From: Eustoma russellianum
Lineage: Eukaryota; Streptophyta; Magnoliopsida; Gentianales; Gentianaceae
Length of the DNA stretch: 64,000 nucleotides
Reading direction: 5' to 3'
Assembly (NCBI GenBank): GCA_036186865.1
Contig: AP025043.1
Span: forward strand, 37,388,539 to 37,452,538
Position 1 is the first letter of the stretch. The number at the start of each line of letters is the position of its first letter. Positions 21,504-32,359 of this stretch are shown here, one piece after another. Under the pieces are notes generated by a model. That model made no database searches. It was not told where the DNA came from and worked only from the letters and a program-made list of their open reading frames with translations. Made by a program: the position numbers and the translations under genes.

Positions 21504-22277
21504 ATGTTTGATGCAAAACCAGTAAAAACCCCACTTGACTTAAGTATGCACTTAAGGAAGAACCAAGGTGAACCAGTATCTCAATGGAAGTACTCACAAG
21601 TGATTGGAAGTCTAATGTACATAACGAACTGTAGAAGACCAGACTTAGCTTGTTCAGTAAACAAATTGAGCAGGTTTACCAGTAATCCAAGTGAAGATCA
21701 TTGGAAAGCTCTAAATAGAGTGATGAGGTACCTTAAGTACACAATGAATCTTGGATTACACTATACAAGATATCCAGCAGTATTGGAAGGATACTGCGAT
21801 GCAAACTGGATATTAGATTGCAAAGACTCTAAATCCACAAGTAGATATTTATTTACTGTTGGTGGTGGTGCTATGTCATGGAAATCCACTAAGCAAACAT
21901 GCATAGCTCGATCCACAATGGAAGCCGAGTTTATAGCATTAGACAAAGCTGGACAAGAGGCTGAATGGATTCGAAATTTTCTGGAGGACATTCCATGTTG
22001 GCCTAAGCCAATCGCTCCTATTAGCATACACTGTGATAGTCAGTCAGCCATAGGACGAGCTCAAAGTAGCATCTACAATATTAAGTCACGACACATACGT
22101 TGGAGACATAATACCATTAAGCAATTGATCTCTAATGGCGTGATTTCCATTGATTACATAAAATCAAAAGAGAATCTTGTGGATCCACTTACCAAAGCTC
22201 TGCCTATAGATCAGATGTCTAAATTGACAAACGGAATGGGACTTAAGCCAACAAAGCAAGAACCTTTGTATCGGTAA
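21504..22277 (+). pseudogene. Copia C RNase H domain
   Basis: The 257 codons are fully open: VIGSLMYITNCRRPDLACSV, YCDANWILDCKDSKSTSRY, MSWKSTKQTCIARSTMEAE and HCDSQSAIGRAQS, ending KSKENLVDPLTKAL. The domain itself looks intact but is cut off from RT by a stop, so it cannot be made as part of the polyprotein. Confidence 0.9.
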
Positions 22278-22819
22278 CCCAACCTTGTTGACTGAAGATC
22301 CTAGAATCTAGGTTCAATGGGAAAACTAAGTTATAAGTGTTCAATTAGCACTTACTCATTCCGTTAAACAAAAGTGCTGTCGGCAGAGAATAGTTAGGGT
22401 AAGCTAGAGCTTTTAATGATGTCCTATATCTTGATAATTCAAGTGGGGTATGACAGAATACTCTTGATAAGAAGCATCTATGTAAGTGTGAAGTGGGGCC
22501 GCTTCTATGAGAATTCTGAGAGGCAAGAATTCTCTAATACACTTTCTGAAACCAGGTTGTTCATGGCCAAAGTGAACACAACCATGAGAACCAATAAGGG
22601 GTGTCAAAGGAAATGTTGTGTGAATATCATTGTCTAGGTTCACAATAAAGGCGGATAGTTCAAGACATCAGGTCACTAACTAGCTGAGTGCATCCGATGG
22701 TATATCACTAAGAAAGGTTCAAAGCCAGAAGCTACCTCTTCTGATGCAACATATCCTTGTCTGGTTTCTTGATAGAGTCTGCATCTGCATCTGCATTAAT
22801 TTTCATTCATGTGGGGGAT
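22278..22819 (+). other. Copia C 3' untranslated region and polypurine tract
   Basis: About 540 bp lie between the RNase H stop and the 3' LTR, with no conserved coding frame. The tract ATGTGGGGGAT at 22809-22819 abuts the LTR. A long 3' region of this kind is seen in several TNT1-like copia families. Confidence 0.7.
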
Positions 22820-24054
22820 TGTTGGAGGAATTGAAATGAATTGGAAAGGTTTGGGCAAATGGGTTTGTCAAAAGTTGACAACCACCATATTTGAGCTTAA
22901 TTATGATTAGTTTTCGTTAATCAAAAATGGAAACTAATAATTTCTAAATTATCTACGTGACAAGTAGATGACTTTAGGTTTTTCAATCACTCGATTCCGA
23001 TACCGGGTGAATGAGAAGTTAATGCTCAAAGTCGGAGTAAAATTGGAAGGAAATTGGAAAAGTGATGATGTGGCCTCGAGGAGTGACAACATCACCCCTT
23101 AAGTGGAATGCCACATTGGCTATTTGAGATGAAAAGGCCACCATATATAGTTTTAGTTGGAGCCTTCTTAAATGTACCCTTGGGCATGAGAAGTTTTTGA
23201 CCGGAGGGAAGACGCAGCTCAGGCAAGGTTCACCACACACGCGCACGTGCCGCCACCGTCGCCCGCCCGTCTGGCCGGCCGGCTCAGCTCGGGCTCGGGC
23301 TTGTGGCTCGTGAGTCGTGGGTCTGGCTGATTCTTATCTTTTTTGGAGAAATTTTCTTTACATTTTTCAAGAAAAATAAATCAAGTGATCCAACGGTTGA
23401 AATATTTCTGATCATAACCGTTACAAGATCTAACGGGTATAGATCGTAGTCTACACGGATTATGATCTAACGACGGAGATCATATCTAGCAGCGGTTTCT
23501 TCATCTAGATCTAACGGTTGTGGATCGTAGTCTATACGGATTATGATCTAACGGCTGAGATCGTATCTGGCAGCAGTTTCTTCATCCGACGGTCTACGTT
23601 TAAGACTGCTGCGGTTTACGATCTAACGGCTGTGGATGAAAACCGTCTGATCCGACGACTGCGGTTTAATCTGGAGATTAACTGCCTAATCCTTCCCGCC
23701 TATAAAACGGCTCCTTCTCTAGACTTTCTTCCAAGCACCTCTGCGCCTTCTCTGTTTCTTCTTCTTCCATTTTCGATTTTTTGCATATTATCGCTGCACT
23801 GTTCTTACGTTTCCAGTTTGTCGAGAAATCAGAGCATCCCACAGGTTCGCCGAGTTCTTTTCATTGCTGTGTCGCTTCGTATGAACTGTTAGCCGTTGTA
23901 TCCTGGGAGACGTTTGCTGTTTCTGGTTGGGCACTTCGTACCGGAGCAAATCGTCTTAAGGACAGAGTCCTTAGACTCGCCTCGGTTCTGCTTACAATTC
24001 GCCAATTTACACAAACGCACACAGTACACTGCAACTGATTACAGTTTCCTAACA
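22820..24054 (+). repeat. Copia C 3' LTR (1235 bp)
   Basis: It runs from TGTTGGAGGAATTG to TTTCCTAACA and is followed by GGAAC. It contains the 81-bp U3 repeats, a TATAAAA at 23701 and the uninterrupted tail that the 5' LTR has in two copies. Confidence 0.93.
23701..23707 (+). promoter_or_regulatory. Copia C 3' LTR TATA box
   Basis: TATAAAA in the same CCCGCC...CGGCTCC context as the 5' LTR. It would point any read-out transcript into the antisense strand of the GRF exon 350 bp downstream. Confidence 0.65.
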
Positions 24055-24184
24055 GGAACCTACGCCCAAAATTTGATTTGATCCATGATGTTGTCTCTCC
24101 CATTTGCATACCACAATAGCAGCGGCCTTCCACATCCAATTCAGCCCTCCTCCCGTGATTACTAACCGAGGATGAGGAAGACAT
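24055..24184 (-). pseudogene. GRF-type zinc-finger first exon (captured, interrupted)
   Basis: ATG at 24184 lies inside the Pack-MULE right TIR. The reading is MSSSSSVSNHGRRAELDVEG, then CYCGMQMGETTSWIKSNFGR and on to the copia C insertion; the rest (FLTCPLTK) is at 16558-16582. CxCG, TSxxxxNxGRxF and C are the first half of the GRF zinc finger, a nucleic-acid-binding motif common in plant mobile DNA. The second half (CxxFxW) is missing; the gene passes straight to an intron. An upstream in-frame ATG at 24196 is possible. Confidence 0.78.
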
Positions 24185-24515
24185 CTTAAAGCACAATATA
24201 GAGAGATGGAAAGAATGAGGAATGTGAATTATTGATGTATATTGGGTGATTTTGTGAATTGGGGGCTAATTTATGGTGGCAAACCAGCAGGAAACAGTAG
24301 CAGCAGAAGAGAGGAAAGGGGTGAACGTTAATTTTAGGGGGAATTGTTTTCTGGCGTTAAAATGTGCTGAAACAGGCTGCAGCAGGTCATCAGCCGTTTT
24401 TTGGTGTAAATTGAGTCAATTTTGGCCACGTTTGGCTGCCAACTGAGGTTTCAGAATGATTAAATGGTAACTGTAAAATTTGACCAATGTTTGGGTGATA
24501 AGTGCAATTTTCTCC
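24119..24515 (-). repeat. Pack-MULE right terminal inverted repeat (397 bp)
   Basis: It is the reverse complement of 7496-7892. It contains the start codon and about 66 bp of the GRF exon, so the gene's promoter would lie within the TIR. The right target duplication TTCTTAACT is at 24516-24524. Confidence 0.88.
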
Positions 24516-24524
24516 TTCTTAACT

Positions 24525-24769
24525 TGTGCTTCACTTCGTTCCCTCAGCTCGGCACTTATTTATGTTGTTATCTCTGGCACATCTTAATTCCATGTTTCAC
24601 CTCAGCTCCTCTTCAGCTTAGCATGCCTACCTTTATTCTTCACTTTTGTCAGCCCAGCTCAGTTCGGCTGGCAGTTTGTCTTCCAGCATGTTGATTGTCT
24701 GGATCAGGTTGGCTGACCTGAGCTCAGCTTGACACATCATTCCAGCTCGGTTGGGACTTTATTTCCACA
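24525..24769 (-). repeat. Copia A 5' LTR, outer part
   Basis: It resumes the copia A LTR after the MULE target duplication and matches 990-1318, ending at TTTCCACA. The outer target duplicate CCCAA follows at 24770. Confidence 0.9.
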
Positions 24770-24774
24770 CCCAA

Positions 24775-25640
24775 CATATCCCAACCACAGCAAAGACTAT
24801 CGCTAGGGTCCGAGGAGGGTGAGAGGCAGCCAAACAATACCTCCATCCTAACGGATAGAGGGTTCGCTTCCAGCGAGACTCCCAGCTCTATATGTATCTG
24901 TTTAGACACATAATGAACGACAAATAATAAAAGACAAAGACAAACACAAAAAGTCAGAGTCAACCTAACGTTGAGAGAGTATTTAAGTCCCTTTATATAC
25001 TCTAAGATGACTCTATATCCTACCTAAACCTTGCTAACCTTAATCCTCTGTCTCCATGAGCTCCTCTCATGGACCATGTCCTCAGAGAGGTGCAAATCTA
25101 GTAGGTCGTGTCTAATCCGTTCCTCCCAAATCAGTTTGTCCTGCCTTACTTCTTTTCCCCTCCACAATGAGGCTTTCAACAGCTATGACGGATGTCGTTG
25201 TCTGTCTCCGCTTGACATGCCCAAACCATCTCAGTCTTCCCTCCCTTATCTTATTTGTTATATTAGCCAATCCTAGCCTTTCTCTAAATACCTTATTTTT
25301 GAGCCGGTCTAGCCTTGTACACTCACACATCCACCTCATCATCATCATCTTTGCCATTCAATCTTCTGCGACTATATACTCTTGATGGCCCAGCATTCTG
25401 GCCCATATAACATTTCAAGTCGCACTGCCACTCTATAAAATTTTTCTTTTTTGGAAAATTCAAGTCACATAGCATCTCTGAGGCTGCTCTCCACTTACAC
25501 CAGACTGCTTGAGCTCGGTGCGCTACATCACTATCTATGTCCCAATCCTGTTGTACAAATGATCCAGGATACTTGAACTTACTTACCTGTGATATATGAT
25601 GACAAATAATATAGTAAGTTGGCCAGTCTTTATATTCCAC
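24775..25640 (-). mobile_element. 5'-truncated RTE-type LINE
   Basis: The minus strand encodes VSKFKYPGSFVQQDWDIDSD then AHRAQAVWCKWRAASEMLC, followed after a frame change by MMRWMCECTRLDRLKNKV and LRWFGHVKRRQ. RYLGS...AxWxKWRxAS...MLRWMC...LRWFGH is the C-terminal signature of plant RTE reverse transcriptases. The 3' end shows ACCCTCCTCGGACCC and continues, beyond copia A, at 728-748 with a TTG repeat. At least two frame breaks are present. The 5' edge is uncertain (25590-25740). Confidence 0.82.
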
Positions 25641-25892
25641 TTCTGGCGTGAATCCATCTGATCCAATTTCTTCTGGACCATCAACTGAAGTTTCAGCCGA
25701 TGGAATGTGTATGGTTAGAACAAATCGTATTTTTTCATTTTTCGTACATGCAGTGGTATCTTTAACATAGCTTAAGAAAGAATGTAAATATTGTAAAGAT
25801 TACAACAAAATAAATCATATTGATTGCACGCGTGCCTTTTTATGATTTACTCTAATTTGTCTTCTTTGATTTTGGTGAAGAACCCTCTAACA

Positions 25893-26560
25893 TTCTCCCT
25901 CAAGTTGAGTAGTGGAGCTTCTAATACTTAACTTGTTTAGTGCTTCAATTAAAATCCAGTCTATGACAGCTTTCATGAGAATATCCTCTAATTGATCTTC
26001 TGACCTCACATCACCAACACCAACAACATTACTCATTACATTAGAGGCTTCCGCATATGGGCGGTATGGAGGGTTGGATATACGCAACCATACCCATGTA
26101 CACAGAGGTTTTTTGCCGATGATCCATAATGAAAATTACGTCAAGCTGTGCGATCAACAGTTACTTCATAATATAAGAAGCACAGCCAATTTAGTGAGTC
26201 ATTTTGGTTTATTCCATCATATTTCAAAGTCAAGAAAGAGTGTGTCTTTGACTCCATCGAAAAGGGAAAGGATCTTCTGACCCCACGTACGGAAGGTCAA
26301 TTGTGCCATCTTCGACTTCTCTTTTCTGAGGTATCGATCTACTTCTACATGTTTGGTCATCTCATGTTGTACGAGATTTTCTGAGACCATAATTGTTTTA
26401 TTATCACACCTCAATGACTCGGAAGATTCGATGGGAAGATGTTTTCAATCATTAACTGCTTTAGCCAGAAAATTTTGTTATGCTTTGGCAATTTCATCGG
26501 AAAGTGCCACTATCTTTTGTTTCTTACTTCTCCATGTAATTACATTTTCTCCGACCGATT
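25893..26560 (-). pseudogene. Copia E RNase H domain
   Basis: The minus strand shows VITWRSKKQKIVALSDEIAK, then LRCDNKTIMVSENLVQHEMT followed by KHVEVDRYL, and at the end SEDQLEDILMKAV. These are RNase H landmarks. Several stops and a frame change (near 26270) break it. Confidence 0.8.
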
Positions 26561-28060
26561 GAAGTACCTTGACGTTGTTGAGATGAGCATTCTTTTTTAA
26601 AGTGATTTTGTGTTCTATTGATCTTTTCAGGCATTATAATATCCTCATCATTGCTTTCACATATTCCATTTATGGGCGGTGCATGAAATGACTTATAACT
26701 CCCACTGCATAGGCTATATATAGTCGAGAATGTGCCGAATAGATCAGTTTTCTGACATGTTGCTGGTACCTTTTTTTGCTGAGTCATCACATTCCACTAT
26801 TTGAAGTCTATGATTAATCTATATCGGAGTATCTACTGGCTTATAATCAACCATCTCTATTTCTACAAGTAGATCCAGAATACACTTCCATTGAGATATA
26901 TAAATTCCTTTGCTGCTACGTAGAATCTCAATTGCCAAGAAGTATTTTATCCTCCGGCTTGAAGTCACTCGTCTCAAATTCTATGAACATATTCCTTTCT
27001 AGTTGTCAGCGATATTAATTATTAAGCAAGTAATTAGACTACCTCCTTTTTTAGAAATAAAGTATGATCAGAATTACTCTTCTTGTACCCATATCATTTC
27101 ATTGTCATAGTGAATCTCTCAAACCATGTCCATGGGGACTGTTTGAGCCCATACAGTGCCCCTAGACTCGACATACCTCATCTTTCTTGAACCTATCGGA
27201 GAAACATGGTGGAGCTTCCACATATACTTTCTCTTTCAAATCTTTATGGAGAAAGACATTTTTTTACATCGAATTGGTGAAGCGGCCAGTTTTTATTTGC
27301 TACAACTGAGAATAGAACCTGAATTGCATCTATTTTTACTACTCGAGAAAATGTTTAAGAATAGTCAATACTATAGGCCTGTGTGTACCTTTTCTCCACT
27401 AGTCGAGCCTTATATCGTTATATTATTCTATCCGCCTTAAGTTTGATAGCAAATACCCATCTGCATCCAATCAATATTTTCCTGCTTGAAGTTTGCACTT
27501 TCTAAAGTAACTTTTTTCCAGAGCATCCATTTGGCGTTCATAGTTGACAACCATTTCTTCTTCTGTTTGGCTTTCGAGCATTCCTTAAAGAGTTATAGTA
27601 AAAGCCTTTGTCGCCTTAGATAGGCTCCCTTACATGGTTGCTCACAAGATGGCTACCATCTCGAGAAACATGTTCTGGCGAGTATCGCACCAGTTGTACT
27701 TTTCAGTTACTCATTGGAGACAAAATATACCTACTTGTTTCGGCCAATTCCAGATTAATATTAGCAATATCATCATTATCATCATTAGTTACAGAAGAGG
27801 AAGTATCTGAACTGAGTTCTGTTTTATTTACCTCTTGCTAGACATCATCCAAAGGTTGGTCAGTAGTAGGTTTGAGCTCAAGAGACCTTGCTACGTTGAT
27901 GGGTGACCATGTGGAAAAAGTATCTGGAATGATCGAGTTACTCAACACATAGTACATTCACTTTTTAATTCTTAACTTCGCCAAAGTAATACGTTTAGAA
28001 GAACCATTCTAGATAGGCTCATGGATCTCCACTATAAGACGAGGGCATGGGGCAAAACCC
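26561..28060 (-). pseudogene. Copia E reverse transcriptase and integrase tail
   Basis: Readable pieces include IAYAVGVISHFMHRP, GLKQSPWAWFERFT (near 27130), FSVVANKNWPLHQFDVKK (near 27290) and a linker with MERM...WK-like text near 27500. A recognisable YVDD was not found; the matching stretch near 27030 is scrambled. It is heavily mutated over three frames. Confidence 0.72.
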
Positions 28061-28080
28061 CTCTACATTTTGGGCGTTCT

Positions 28081-28696
28081 AGCAACTCGCTTGCCAACAT
28101 TGCTACAACAATTAACTTACAACATACACTTTCATCATTTGACTAGCCATGCGGCACCAATATAATCCATTTAAGAGCACAAAACTTCTTATTTCATAAA
28201 CGACTTGTCACTAATAAAATTTCATTTAAAGCACATACTTCACAACATATTCCGTGATGGTCTAATTTAATATCAAAATAGACATATAAAAATATAATTT
28301 CGTGAAGAGCACTTTCACAAATACACAAAAGGAGTTAGACCGCTTACCTCGAATCGAATACTCAATTTTCCTTTATTCTCCACTCAAACCTAAATAATTT
28401 CATAATAAAGAGTATCACTTAATAGTCTCATCAATATAACTTACTTTAATTAGATCGATTAATTGGCACCTAGGGTATCTTCTTAGAAATTCAACGTAGA
28501 TCATGACGCCTAATGACATTTTGTCCCTAACTTATGCCAAAAGTTTACTCAGCTAAACTGACACAGCTCTCAACCTTTCGAATCCTTGCTTGAAGAATTT
28601 TATTTTTTCTTTCCAGTACTATATGTCAACTACTTTACAAATGACCTGGCTCTGTATTAACAAACTTCCTCTTAGATTTTTTTCTTTTTCTTTCCA
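28081..28696. other. Intergenic DNA left of CACTA-1, with half of a flanking direct repeat
   Basis: No gene was seen. 28614-28674 (AGTACTATATGTCAACTACT...) recurs with a few changes at 39184-39243 on the other side of CACTA-1. The left target triplet is CCA (28694-28696). Confidence 0.6.
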
Positions 28697-28719
28697 GACC
28701 ACAAAAAAAAAATATAGCG

Positions 28720-29110
28720 ACAGACAAAAATCGTCACAATTTCATCGTTAAAGGCATATAGCGACGAAATTGCGACGAAATCTGTAGGTCGTTATACGGA
28801 TTGTCGCAAAGTGATTTTCGTCGGTGAAGCGTCGCTATATTGCGACAAGAAAAGGCTCGTCGGCGGTTCGTCGCACAATTGCGACGAAAATCTGTCAGGT
28901 CTGCGACCTGTTATTTCCATCGTCGTTTCGTCGGTATATCTTTTGTCGTCGATATTTTAAAATTTTTGTTTTCTTATTTCTGGTTTGCGACATTTCTGTT
29001 TCGTCGCAGATTTTCGTCGGTGTATCTTTTGTCGTCGCTATTTTGATTTTTTTTATTTCAGGTTTGCAACATTTTTGTTTCGTCGTAGGTTCGTCGCTAT
29101 TATTTAAATT
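28720..29110. repeat. CACTA-1 left subterminal repeats
   Basis: There are many copies, in both orientations, of a core like TTCGTCGCTAT / ATAGCGACGAAA. In maize Spm such subterminal motifs bind the TnpA protein; the same role here is inference. Confidence 0.75.
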
Positions 29111-29410
29111 AATATTAAATACTAATTTAATATTAAATATTAAATATTTATAATTTATTAATAATATCAATATATTATTAATTAAATAGTTTTTATTATT
29201 ATTTAATTTTTATAATATATTTTATTTTGTATATTAAATCATTTGTACGAATATTAGACAGAAATACAGTATTTGCGTATTGAAATTCGTATAATTAAAC
29301 AACACAAACGAAATGGAATCCGTATAAATGTCAAATAAAATATAAAAGAACAAAGAATATGTGAATACAATAAATGAAATAGTCTGTACGAAAAATCAAA
29401 AAGAGAAATA

Positions 29411-31329
29411 CTATGCATAGGAAGATGGAGGGGGATCATGCGGAGAAGAGTGACCATCAGGAGGGCGAGGCTGAGGCTGCGAGGAGCTAGAAATGAAAGA
29501 GATGATGAGATGCGATAGCTGCAAGATTTGCTGGTTCGTCGCCTGCTGCACCTGCATCGTATGCTGCTGCGCCTGCTGAAGCGCCTGCTGAACCGTCTGC
29601 TGAACCGACTGCTGCAGCGCCTGCTGAGTCAGAGTCAGCTGCGACTGTAGTGCCTGTACACTCTCCTCATGCTGCGCACTAATGGTCTCCATCTCACGCT
29701 GCAGCGCCGCATGATCTGATTCCAAGCGCAAAATATCCTGGCATCGTAGAAGGCACGGAGGTGCTGGCCTCAGAGGAAGCACCTCGATGCAGAACTTCGG
29801 GAAAGAATCGTGGCGCTGCTGATCCAATCCCGTACACCTCCCTCTTCTTCTTATTCTGAGGGCCGACGGTCCGAACCGCATCCCAATAAGCACGGTTCTT
29901 GTCGGCCTCTTCTCCCCTATGTGCGAGTAATCTGTTGTACTCGTCCTGAAATGAGAATAAGAATGGTTAGGGTTTCGGGTTTAGCAATAAAACAAACTAA
30001 GAAAAAACAAATGATATCGTAGTCTACTTACACTGATGTCGCGGGCCTTCGTTGTGATCCATTCCCCCGTCCCGTCGGAGGCTTTCTTCCGATGCGTCTT
30101 GTAGAAGAGATCGTAGGAGGCTGGCCACTCCCCCGTCTCCTCGTGCTGAAAGAATGAAATAAAATATGTTAATGAAATCCAAAATTTTAAAAATTTTGGC
30201 ATGACCTATTCGTTTATCGGAGGTATCCCGGCCTTAAAGACCTCTCCCAAGTCAAATCAAAAATAAAAAGAAAAAGGCAAATGAACACATATACTACTTA
30301 AATTAACCATATACGAATACCAAATAAACAACAGCGCAACATAAGAAATCAATGAATCTAAATAATCCAATTAAGTCAATGAATCTAAATAATCCAATGA
30401 AATCAATGAATCTAAATAATCCAATATTAAAATACTTACCATAGTACGCATCGTGGTGGCGTGAAAAACCAAACCACCTGAGTGTGTGGCAGGTGTTGGG
30501 CCCTATAGATTGCCGCTGCGTCGGTTCGCCGCGTTCCGGGCGCTGTGGGTTTGGTTAGCACAGTCCATCCACCCTTCTATCCACCCCGCCCAGGTGGCCT
30601 CGGATACGTAGGCAGGCCTGGCAGAAATGGGGTCACGCTCCCACTTGGTCTTGTGCGAGTTGATGAAGTCCCTGTAGCGTTTGGCAGCAGGCCTGCTCCA
30701 CGTCGTGGGCGATGTCAGCTGGCCAGCTGTACGCCTTCTGCAATTATTATACGAAAGAAAAATAAAAATGTGGTTAGAAAAGTAATGATCGATTACGCAT
30801 CAAAAAGTGAAATTCATCAAATTTGAATACCTGAAACTCATCACAGTAGAACCTACGTGTCTACGGGGTGACACGGGACCAGGTATATCCAGCTGGATCC
30901 TGCCTCAGGTGGAAGGACCGAGTGATGCAACCGGAAATCTGGCCCGAGTCCGGTGCAAACCTGAAAGAGGTTAGGAAAAAATAACGCGTGAAATATATTT
31001 GAAAACGTGTTAAAAAAAGTAAATCATTACTTACGTATGGGTATCATGTGACCAAGGGAAGGCACGACGCCCTGGTATGACACCCTCGTCGGATGCCGCA
31101 TCAGACGCTGGATGAGGTGCTGAATCGGTGGGTGTGGGTGGCGGCGTAGATCTGGGGGGTGCGGACCTATCGGCAGACCCTAAAAGGTCTGCGTCTGCAG
31201 ACAGAGCGGCAGTCAAAACCGAACCAAGCAGCTCATGCTGAGAAAGGAACAGATTAAACTCTCCTGAGAGGGCCTGTGTAGCTGGTGGGTAGGTGGATCG
31301 AGTCGGTAAACCCTCACTAGCCATCATAT
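29411..31329 (-). pseudogene. CACTA-1 Ptta/En/Spm-like transposase gene (five coding exons)
   Basis: Exons on the minus strand: 31329-31035 (MASEGLPTRSTYPP), 30960-30831 (PDSGQLFGCITRSFHLRQ-like), 30737-30440, 30145-30032 (HEETGEWPASYDLFYKTHRK), 29946-29411 (EYNRLLAHRG, a Gln-rich coiled coil and tail). All splice sites are GT-AG. The family is the plant transposase that accompanies TNP2, likely a DNA-binding TnpA-like protein. An 11-bp deletion in exon 3, relative to CACTA-2, shifts the frame, and exon 5 has a further frame change near 29760. It follows a 5' UTR intron full of C-rich repeats. Confidence 0.75.
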
Positions 31330-31919
31330 CTGCAAGGGTGAAAAATTTAAAAGGCACATTCAACAAGTTTAGGGTTGGATGGCCAGACAAATAAGATGTC
31401 CAAAAAATGACAAGTGTTTACATACATTTAATGCAAGATATTAATAATTTTGAAAATTTCGGCATGACCTATTCGTTTTTCGGAGGTTTCCAGGCCTTAA
31501 TGGCCTCTCCAAAGACAAATCCAAATCCAACAACATGACATGATTAACCAAACTACATAATCAAACTTCATCATCAAATTACACTTCAAAGTATACATCA
31601 CTTGAACTTGATACTTAAATCATAAATATGCATCACCTCTAAACAAATTACACTTCAAAATATACATCACCTCTACATCCTTGTGATACATAACTTGTAA
31701 CATGAATTATGCATAAAAATAGTAAATTAAAGAGAATTATGGGCTGTCCAAAGTAAACATAATTCAGTTTAACAACAAACAGGCTTCAACCATAAACTAG
31801 CTAAACAAAATACATGGCTTCAATAATATACATTATTTGAGCTACAAACTTGAAAAATAAATAAAAATTACTTAATAAATATCTTAGCCACATGATCACA
31901 AACTACTTGACATGGAATC
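31330..31919 (-). other. CACTA-1 Ptta gene 5' UTR intron, unique part
   Basis: It is AT-rich, non-coding sequence upstream of acceptor CTTGCAG at 31330. 31400-31640 is shared with CACTA-2 (48740-48920); the rest is not. Confidence 0.5.
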
Positions 31920-32345
31920 CCAATCCCGCACCACCCAGTCACCCCCGCCACAGCCATCCCCCGCCCAGCCAACAACCTCTCCCGCCCACAGCCCACCCCC
32001 GCCCACAGCCCAACCCGCGCCAACAGCCACCCCCGCCCACAGCCCACACCCCGCCCACAGCCCACCCCCGCCATTCACCACCCCAACCACCCCACCCCGC
32101 CCCAACCTGCACCATCCAGCCGCACCCTGCCCCACCCAGCCCCACCCACAGCCACCCAGCCCCACTCACAGCCAGCCGGGTGCCACCCCCAGCCCCACAC
32201 CGCTCCACCACAGCCCACCCCCCGCCCACAGCCACCCCGCACCAACAAACACCCCTGCCACAGCCCAGCCCCGCCCATAGCCACCCCCGCCCACAGCCTA
32301 CCCCTGCCCACAGCCACCCCCGCCCACAACCCACCACCAACACCC
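31920..32345. repeat. C-rich minisatellite in the CACTA-1 intron
   Basis: This is a long run of variants of CCCGCCCACAGCCCA, almost without G outside CCGCC and CAGCC. CACTA-2 has TA-rich repeats at the same place instead. Proline- or glycine-rich frames through it are artefacts of composition. Confidence 0.88.
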
Positions 32346-32359
32346 ACAATAATATACAT

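Larger units (their letters stand above)
16583..24054 (+). mobile_element. Copia C: long-LTR Ty1/copia retrotransposon inside the GRF exon
   Basis: The element runs from TGTTGGAGGAATTG to TTTCCTAACA with 5-bp duplication GGAAC (16578-16582, 24055-24059). LTRs are 1583 bp (5', enlarged) and 1235 bp (3'). The coding order is gag, knuckle, protease, integrase, RT, RNase H, then about 540 bp of non-coding DNA before the purine tract ATGTGGGGGAT. It is of the TNT1-like type and related to copia F at 61161. Multiple stops and frameshifts make it inactive. Confidence 0.93.
7496..24515 (-). mobile_element. Pack-MULE carrying captured gene fragments, split by three LTR-retrotransposon insertions
   Basis: The ends GGGAAAAATTGTACT and (reversed) GGAGAAAATTGCACT start 397-bp inverted repeats. 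A perfect 9-bp duplication TTCTTAACT (7487-7495, 24516-24524) interrupts the 5' LTR of copia A, whose intact copy reads TTATTAACT at that point. Removing the solo LTR, copia B and copia C leaves about 2.0 kb: 7496-7909, 9743-10345, 16051-16582 and 24060-24515. It has no transposase, so it is non-autonomous. Its minus strand carries a GRF zinc-finger exon, two P-loop NTPase-like exons and a transmembrane exon, which makes it a Pack-MULE. Confidence 0.85.
749..24769 (-). mobile_element. Copia A: degenerate Ty1/copia retrotransposon hosting nested insertions
   Basis: The outer limits are two LTRs beginning TGTGGAAATAAAG and ending CTCGACA on the minus strand, flanked by CCCAG/CCCAA. The internal order is PBS, gag, protease, integrase, RT, RNase H, polypurine tract, which fixes it as Ty1/copia. 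Without insertions it is about 5.6 kb: a 1.4 kb foldback element interrupts the integrase and a 17 kb Pack-MULE interrupts the 5' LTR. Every coding domain carries stops or frameshifts, so it is long dead. It inserted into the 3' tail of an RTE LINE, which makes that LINE the oldest layer of the nest. Confidence 0.9.
25650..28080 (-). mobile_element. Copia E: decayed Ty1/copia fragment
   Basis: It has one LTR start (TGTTAGAGGG at 25892 on the minus strand) preceded by purine tract TTGAGGGAGAA, with RNase H, RT and an integrase-like tail reading rightward from it. Gag and a second LTR are not seen, so it is 5'-truncated. The inner LTR edge and right boundary are uncertain. Confidence 0.72.

Noticed and set aside
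22278..22819. Possible envelope-like extra gene in copia C
   Set aside because: No open frame of useful length, no hydrophobic segment; treated as 3' UTR.
29110..29400. Candidate promoter or gene in AT-rich CACTA-1 DNA
   Set aside because: Only AT-rich sequence between subterminal repeats and the 3' end of the Ptta gene; no signal.
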